64,000 nt of DNA. Source: Ascidia mentula (taxonomy: Eukaryota; Chordata; Ascidiacea; Phlebobranchia; Ascidiidae). Positions within the stretch are counted from its first letter, which is position 1; the number at the start of each line of letters is the position of its first letter. Location of the stretch: positions 17,610,501-17,674,500 of the forward strand of contig OX387200.1 in assembly GCA_947561715.1 (NCBI GenBank), written 5' to 3'. Position numbers and translations under genes: made by a program. The notes under the pieces are model-generated. The model was not told the origin of the DNA. It ran no database searches and saw only the letters and a program-made list of their open reading frames with translations. Below are positions 60,560 to 64,000 of the stretch, piece after piece.

Positions 60560-60603
60560 AGAGAAAAATATATTTCGCCTAAAACGGCATCATCAGTTTC
60601 TCC
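60560..60603 (-). ncRNA. Minimal hammerhead ribozyme, family 2, left arm of foldback
   Basis: Mirror copy of the right-arm ribozyme within the palindrome, with the same complete core on the - strand. A transcript through both arms could instead fold into the long perfect hairpin, which would compete with ribozyme folding. Confidence 0.65.
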
Positions 60604-60650
60604 ATTTACCAAAACTTATTCAAATAGAATGTCAATAAGTTTTGGTAAAT

Positions 60651-60694
60651 GGAGAAACTGATGATGCCGTTTTAGGCGAAATATATTTTTCTCT
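60651..60694 (+). ncRNA. Minimal hammerhead ribozyme, family 2, right arm of foldback
   Basis: Stem I GAGAAA (652-657) pairs with TTTCTC (688-693). The core CTGATGA (658-664) is perfect. Stem II is GCC/GGC around a 6-nt loop, GAAA follows, and a 2-bp stem III (AT/AT around an AT loop) leads to the cleavage base at 687. Same architecture as in the arms at 24.8 and 25.8 kb. Confidence 0.7.
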
Positions 60695-60751
60695 AAATAA
60701 ATCGATCTGAGCTGTCTGAAGATCGCTGTGTTTGGATTTTAATACATTATT

Positions 60752-63700
60752 CCATATCGAATGACACAAATTTTGCTGCCTTTTCGGTGTTCTGTGTTTC
60801 AAACGATATCGCGGTGACCCTGTCGAACAGCGTGCACCAAGCACGGAATCGATTTCGATATCGCAGGACGATAAGTTTTTGTTGGCAAAAGGGCGATATT
60901 GGCCTAAGCGCTACCTCATACTACATGCATTTGATTGCAGTCAGATTACGTCCATTATAATGATAATTTCCATCTAGGTGTGCTTAGATTTTTTTGCGAT
61001 AAATTGGACAACGTCGTGTATTTATCGAGTCAAGTTGTATGGCCATTTTGTCCAGCCCTCCCTTTGGACTTTAGACTTTTCGGAATAAAAAATACATCTT
61101 CGCGCTTAAACTTCAACTAAGCGCAAGTATAGGTGCGTTGTTCATACGCCCATGCGCCCCACGTGCGTGCCCCGATAACGGAAAATGTCAACCGCATGAT
61201 AAATAAGCACGCGAATCGGTGGAAAGTCTGGTATTTAAAATTTCCTGACGAACAGGGCCACAAAGTCCATTTCGACACAACCGCAGTAAAGGTTGTCTAT
61301 GTAAGCGGTTCATAACTACTAGGTCTGCCCTCCTGTTGGCTAACATGTATTGCATGCTGTCATGTTTGCGGTTTGTTTGCTGCTAATTGCGAGCCAAAAT
61401 GTCAGAAATTCTGCTTTCTGATGCGAAGCGGATGGTAATTAATGTCATGCTCTAATTTAATTGTCTACAAGCTTGTTTAGAAAAAATTGCTTTCAGGTAT
61501 GATCTTTGTTTCTTCTGTTAAGGTCCCGAAATGTTTTTCGCAATAAAGGGAAAACAAATTTCTGCTGAACCTGGTATTGATGTCTTAATTTTTGCTTTGG
61601 TTTTTGTGGGTGGCTAGGTATCCTGTGTAGTATTAACTGTTGTGCTCACAGTGGTTTGTCTTCCTTTTCAAATCAAATGACGTCACGTCAGTACTGATGC
61701 AGATCCAAATACTACAAGGCAATAGTTTATGGTTTCCTAGCTAAATCTCATATTATCATATTACAGTCATTTCTCGGTCTTCTTGCGTCATATCTAACCT
61801 TCGATCTAGGTAATTACCTTCACACAACGTCATAGGGATCATGACCCAGCGAATCGTTTCTTTCCATATTATCCGATTGCCCATCACACCGCAAATAACC
61901 CAGCTGCCAACTTTTATCAATCCATCGCCCTTGTCAAATTTTCAGAGGTCGTCAGAAACTTTCGCCAGATTTCGCAAGTTCGACGATATGACGTTTTTGT
62001 TTGGTTGTTGGCAGTCGATGTGTTGAAAGGTTTTTAAATTTTGATGTTTGCGTCTTTTACGTTTTTTGACATCAATCCAAAGCGATTTCACCAACTATGA
62101 GTCGTTGTGGGTCGAAGGCTTTAACGGTTGGGGCAAATATAAAGTATACATTTGTTTGTCAGCAGTTATTGTAAATTGGAAAGTAACCTATTATGTTTTT
62201 TGGTGGTCACTTTTTGATAACCAATCACTACAATGATCATACTATTCCGGTCCATACTTTAAACGTGCCAGTAAAATCTGCCTAATTAAAAAATAATCTG
62301 TGGCAATGTGTTGCCCTGTTAACCACACGTTTGTTGATTAAACAGTTGCATCTTCAACGCACCGACTTCAAACAAACATTGCCTAATTTTCAGGCGAAGA
62401 AAGCAGTTCTAAAGGGTATATAGCACTGCATTGACAGGTATGACCTGGGTGCATTATTGTTTACAGATTTGATCCCGAGTTTCTGCGAAATGTCCTCAAA
62501 CGTGTTCACATTATCTAAATATCCCGCCCCGTGTTGTTTTTCGAGCAAACAGGTTTGATCGACAACAAGGCAGACCGTCCAACCCACATTATCGAACGAA
62601 CAATTCAAGTGCAAGGTTAAACTCACATGTGCACCTTAACAATAGCATTCGCCTCTATATAGCATGTAAAACCAACCCACAGCGGGGTGTGCCTCTTCTA
62701 ATACATCCACGGTACCCACCACGTTGATCTTCAGGCAAAAAGACGCCTGTTGTTTCAGGTCAGACCAATGCACGTTCGTAAACACCCGGTATCATCAAAC
62801 ATGGCTGGTATATGAGAGTGCGAGGCCTTAAAGGTTTGTGTAAAATAACAAAGAGTTACCAACCACTAAATACCGGTTTACTGTGGCATATCTTTCGTCT
62901 ATTACAGCGAGAATCGTGCCTTGATGTCGTCACGTTTAATACGATTGCAAGAGCAGGTGACGCTCAGGTCCTATATATACACTCCACCTATATGACATAG
63001 CCCAAAACTTTCTTAAAATTGTGGCTTTTGCAGTAACTATCAATTGACTGTACGGTTTGTCTGACGGCTTGTGGTGGCATCTCGATACCTGAATTTGTGA
63101 AAGGTTGCGACTCAATCATTCCGGCGGTATTTGGATTCAAACAGATAACGCAGCAACGTCGTATAGCAAGGTAAGAACATAGTGTCGCTATCCGCAAGTC
63201 TCCTGTGTGTTTTGTTCACGCAGTGAAAATCTGCGTCCTTGTAATGTTATCCATTCAATCGAATAACGTCATAGGGAACTTATAAAAACACCCATAAAAA
63301 AGTCCGCGCTATTCTTCAAAGGTGACAAATGGGATTCAAGCCACAAGGCCGTTATTGTCTATATGGCTGTTAAAACCGCCTTGTTATGAAACGAGTTTAA
63401 TTGCGATAATTGTCCTGTCAGCATTTGAACATCATCCAATTTTACCATGACACGTGGCGTTGCAATTATTTTTTAACCTAAAGTGCACGGTTACAAATGT
63501 TTAATTGACCCATCTATGCTCTTGATATCCTCGGGAAGCAAAACCTCAAACCAAGCTTCGAACGTCTGCCGATGTTACATCATACAAACTGATGTTTGAT
63601 TTCAAATTATCGGCACTATTGTTCTGGGCCTGAATGACTTCAGTTTAGAAGAATGTAGCAATATGAGATAAAGCAAATACTCTTGTTCTCGACTCAAGTT

Positions 63701-64000
63701 GACAGAAAAATGCGTGACATATGTATAATAGAGTCTACGTCTTGTAAACAGATGTCGGTACACTTGAATCTTGAATGACACAAAACACGCAAATTGCCCC
63801 ACCTGAAATCCATGCGAGTAGATAGGCTCTTGACATTTCAACCGTGCAGCTATTGCACAAAATATTGATATTTCTCCCTCGAAATTTTTTGCATGTTTAC
63901 GAACTTTTAGAAGCAGATTTTCCCAAATATATTTGGTTGTTTAACCGTCAAACAAGTGTACGCATCAAAATTTCCTGTAGCAAATCGATTTTTTGTTTGC
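60752..64000. other. Right end of window, no supported gene
   Basis: I find no exon set that joins in frame and no recognisable domain. The open frames are short and unrelated. No further hammerhead core was seen by eye. Confidence 0.4.

Larger units (their letters stand above)
60428..60751. mobile_element. Penelope-related foldback element with a hammerhead in each arm
   Basis: A 13-bp direct repeat, TATTCCATATCGA, occurs at 60415-60427 and 60748-60760. Inside are about 75 bp of single-copy left end, then two 118-bp arms (60503-60620 and 60634-60751) that are inverted copies around a 13-bp centre. The layout (left tail, arm, arm flush with the right duplication) is that of the 24.6-kb Penelope-like element with its ORF deleted, and the hammerhead core is related (GCC..GGCGAAA). 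Confidence 0.75.

Overview
The window looks like nuclear DNA from a small-genome invertebrate chordate, most likely an ascidian tunicate (Ciona-like). It is AT-rich, and its genes are split into many short exons by GT-AG introns of mostly 60-700 bp. One gene reads clearly as ERMARD, a protein I know best from vertebrates. The ascidian assignment is inference. All gene models were built by hand from splice sites, reading phase and paralogue comparison. Every multi-exon model below keeps an open frame and sums to a whole number of codons.

Layout. 3.5-10.1 kb: two tandem + strand GNAT-type N-acetyltransferase genes, 3 exons each. 13.9-27.8 kb: three tandem - strand SLC5-type sodium/solute symporter genes, 13 exons each with nearly the same exon lengths. 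28.5-45.9 kb: a rearranged duplication containing SOUL heme-binding gene 1 (+), two-domain 2OG-Fe(II) oxygenase gene 1 (-), an SH3BGR-family gene (+), SOUL gene 2 (-) and oxygenase gene 2 (+). 46.9-49.4 kb: ERMARD (+). 57.4-60.0 kb: a 5-exon gene (-) for an unrecognised secreted protein of 190 residues. The rest, mainly 0-3.4, 4.9-8.5, 10.1-13.9, 49.5-57.4 and 60-64 kb, shows no gene I can support.

The most interesting layer is self-cleaving RNA. Two unrelated hammerhead ribozyme families are present. Family 1 is a short repeat of about 60-80 bp that is little more than a type I hammerhead (CTGATGA, GACC/GGTC stem, GAAA, GTC cleavage site). It occurs near 5.35 (with a degenerate partner at 5.55), 14.8, 32.2, 34.0 and 54.15 kb. 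Several copies are bracketed by 8-12 bp direct repeats as if inserted as solo ribozymes. Family 2 is a minimal hammerhead with a 2-bp stem III, carried in the inverted terminal repeats of a 5'-truncated Penelope-like retroelement with a GIY-YIG endonuclease ORF (24.6-25.9 kb) and in a related 118-bp-arm foldback at 60.5 kb. Both of these have 13-bp target duplications. The Penelope-like insertion lies 20 bp inside an intron of the third symporter gene, so that pre-mRNA should carry a 249-bp intramolecular duplex and a sense-strand hammerhead.

Two paralogue pairs (acetyltransferases and oxygenases) show patchwork identity that points to gene conversion. A 28-bp G.U-compensated hairpin at 49.6 kb resembles a microRNA precursor.
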